In this document: positions 61,700 through 64,000 of the stretch, piece after piece
How the letters are laid out: every line of letters starts with the position of its first letter
Numbering within the stretch: position 1 is the stretch's first letter
DNA from: Macropodus opercularis
Lineage: Eukaryota > Chordata > Actinopteri > Anabantiformes > Osphronemidae
Assembly: GCA_030770545.1 (NCBI GenBank)
Contig: CM061096.1
Span: 15,543,501 to 15,607,500 of the forward strand
Direction: 5' to 3'
Length of the DNA stretch: 64,000 bases
Program-made: the position numbers and the translations under genes
The notes under the pieces: model-generated
Database searches by the model: none
What the model saw: only the letters and a program-made list of their open reading frames with translations
What the model was told of the DNA's origin: nothing

Positions 61700-64000
61700 C
61701 AGAAATGAGGATGAAACATAGTTTCATGTATTAATTGTGTCTTTGCAGTGTTTACAGCTCGCTGGGTTTCAGGTTGTTGATAAAATCTGAAAACATCTCA
61801 CCTCAGGCTTCCTGAAGCTCGTCTTGGTGTGATGCCGCTGAGCAGCAGAGATCTGGCGACAGATAGACAGATGATTCTGAGTCTGCATTTCATGTCACCC
61901 ACCAGCTGTTAGTGTCGGCTTCTCAAACCAGATACGCTGATGCACCGCGGGTCACAGACAGGCTGCGCGTCCTCGCCGTGGTTCCAGTATGAAATCTGAA
62001 AAAATGGACAGAGTTTCATTTCTGGCCACACTGGGTTTGTGATGAAATCCAGCCTGAAGCAGGACAGATTAAAAGCATTTTTAATCAGAGCAACAGCTTT
62101 TCTAATGAATATTAATGATGATTAGAATTCATTAGTAAACTTGCTTGTTGCACATCTTTGTGGATATTTTATTACATTAGCGTCTTCACTGAGAGTTGAA
62201 AGTGACCCCAGGCTTTGAAGGCCCTAATGTGACCTGATATAATTAATGAAGTGAGGCTTTGTGGAACATCAATTCTGCATGTTACAGTCAAAGCGTTGCC
62301 TTTAAGACAGCGACCAGCGTCAAAAGGTGACATTTTCCTCCAACTTTCAGGTGTAATGACTCGGTCGTGTAGGTGGCTTAAAGTCATTTGTCGTAAATTG
62401 TCAGGTAGGACGGTTTCAGCCTTGCTGAATGAACGGATCTAGCTGTCAAATCTATGTCAGAGTTTCAGCTGCTTTAGTGAGAGCTGTTATCTCGTAGTGT
62501 GTGGTTGGTTTACTACTGATACTCACATTTATCAGCAAATGTGGCAGCTTGACTAGGAAATATCACCAAACCATAGGTCTGTGTTTGTTTTGAGGATTCA
62601 GGCAATTCAAAGGTAAAACAAAAAGTGATTGTAGGTCAGTTATTGCTTCAGGCTACAATTTATGTTTCTTTATTATATGCAGCACCAACTAGACGCAGAG
62701 AGCTTTAGAGCCGTCAAAGTGAAACTGCCATTGAGTGACAGTGTGGACAGAAAGAGGAAACAGAGCTCGTCGCAGAGGAAACTCCCACAGTTCTCGGCAG
62801 TATTCATGAGGAGCTGGATCACAAGAAGGACCGACCGTGACAGGAAGGCAGGAGGACGAAGGGAAAGTCGCGCTCATCACCCGAGGCAGGTAAGTGGGAC
62901 AGAGCTCGCAGCACATCCGAGGAGGAGGCAGAACCTGTGTCCCTGCTCCTGTCTGGGCTTTTCATCTCAGCGTTTTGTCCCACGGCTTGAAACTGTACAT
63001 GTATGTGACTGCGTAGCGCCAGTGTAGAGACGCCTCGTTCAGGACTGAAGTACTAAATATTAACTGACAGGTTCACGCTTCATTAAAGCAGATGTTCAAG
63101 TGCCATGAGCTAACGAATAAACATGAAATCTTTCATGTCAACACCCAGTGTCTCAAGATACAAAGGAATGACTTACAGTCAATTTTCATAATCAGACAAG
63201 AATTTCGTAAGAAGTGGACACAAGATGACATTTACAACACTACAAAAGAAATGTGGCAACGCTGGTGAATTTCCAGACACAGCATCATCGTCCGAGGAGT
63301 AATTACGGAACAATACAGAACAGAGTTTTCATGTGCCTGCAAATGTTTTACTGTCATCTGAATTTTTCCGTGTTTGTCTGAGATCATAGTTTTATGTCAC
63401 ACTTAGCACCACAACTGACAATAACACCTTCAGTAAAAGACTTGGTTTCAGAATGAATGTTTGAATCCCACATAGTCCTGACTGGGATTCCCCCCAGACG
63501 AGCTACTGTCTGCCGAGTCTGAGAGACCCTTAAAATCCCCGTCTGAGTTATCGCACGTCTTTTATTCACTTCTTTTAATAGTATATTTTTACAAGTGTTT
63601 AGTTATTAGTTATGTTGCTTTTTTTTAAACTTTGCCTATTTTAAGACAAGTAAAAAAGAGTTTTGCACATTGTAATATAAGAGACTAAAATGGTCTTTAA
63701 ATTATTTGGCACAAATCTGCAATATTTAATATATGTAATATTTTTAATATTTGAAAACAAAATACATGTATAGTAGCTACAATATCAGATCAAACAATGA
63801 CTGCACGAAAATGAAAATGAAAATTTACGATACACAGATTAATAATCACTCTGTCGAGAATAATTAATGGACTTCAGAGTTGTCAAAACCGTCCTACTTG
63901 TCAGAATTATTTACTGTTAATTAACAGGAAGTGAAAGAATTTAAAGCGATAATTTATTAATGAACTGTAGCACAACGTTTGTACAGTTTAATTTACAAGT

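Larger units (their letters stand above)
43044..64000. other. 21 kb without a supported gene
   Basis: No frame in this stretch combines splice signals with recognisable similarity. It should include the pvalb promoter and a 5' non-coding exon near its left end. Contents: a G/A-rich segment (43060-43130), purine tract (57.6-57.96 kb), repeat fragments (61.5-61.7 kb), a minus-strand frame at 60082-60303 followed by AATAAA (see findings), and very AT-rich DNA at 63.56-64 kb. Part of it could be a long intron of a gene beyond the window. Confidence 0.5.

Noticed and set aside
1..64000. tRNA, rRNA, miRNA or CRISPR arrays
   Set aside because: No cloverleaf with B-box, no rRNA-like block, no known miRNA seed hairpin and no regularly spaced repeats were found by eye; small ncRNAs could still be missed without a covariance search.

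Overview
This window is vertebrate nuclear DNA, almost certainly from a ray-finned (teleost, probably percomorph) fish. Every gene is split by GT-AG introns, many only 70-150 bp long. Fish-type dispersed repeats and microsatellites are present, and the proteins are clear relatives of tetrapod families. No bacterial, viral or CRISPR features were seen. Gene models were assembled by hand from splice sites, reading-frame phase and homology recalled from memory. Exon phases join without internal stops for all complete genes.

Region 1 (1-11.1 kb, minus strand) is a head-to-tail cluster of three SP100/SP110/SP140-like nuclear-body genes, here called A, B and C. Gene A has only its 5' end in the window (HSR exons 1-2). 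Gene B (5329 to 1403) is complete: HSR, SAND-A, SAND-B, PHD, bromodomain-like; 610 aa. Gene C (10859 to 6425) is complete and larger (739 aa), because its SAND-A/SAND-B block is internally duplicated (A1-B1-A2-B2, with B1 degraded). Each gene has an interferon-response-like GAAA-repeat site next to a CRE-like TGACGT/ACGTCA core, 150-350 bp upstream of its ATG. This fits the interferon-inducible biology of the family. The cluster is the most unusual part of the window.

Region 2 (12.07-15.59 kb, minus) is a ten-exon FAM20C-like secretory-pathway kinase (fam20cl) with its catalytic motifs intact. A 9.3 kb gene-free stretch with repeat relics follows.

Region 3 (24.9-43.1 kb) is a linked trio: nptxr (minus), baiap2l2 (plus) and pvalb (minus). 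Their human orthologues all lie on chromosome 22q12-q13, so this is a conserved linkage block. nptxr appears to keep the non-AUG (CUG) start described for mammalian NPTXR. baiap2l2 has a complete IMD-SH3 layout with a shortened IMD. pvalb is a canonical 109-aa parvalbumin with two intact EF-hand loops.

Region 4 (43.1-64 kb) has no gene I could support. It holds purine-rich tracts, repeat fragments, a short tandem duplication and an AT-rich end. It could hold upstream pvalb exons and regulatory DNA, or part of a large intron of a gene outside the window.
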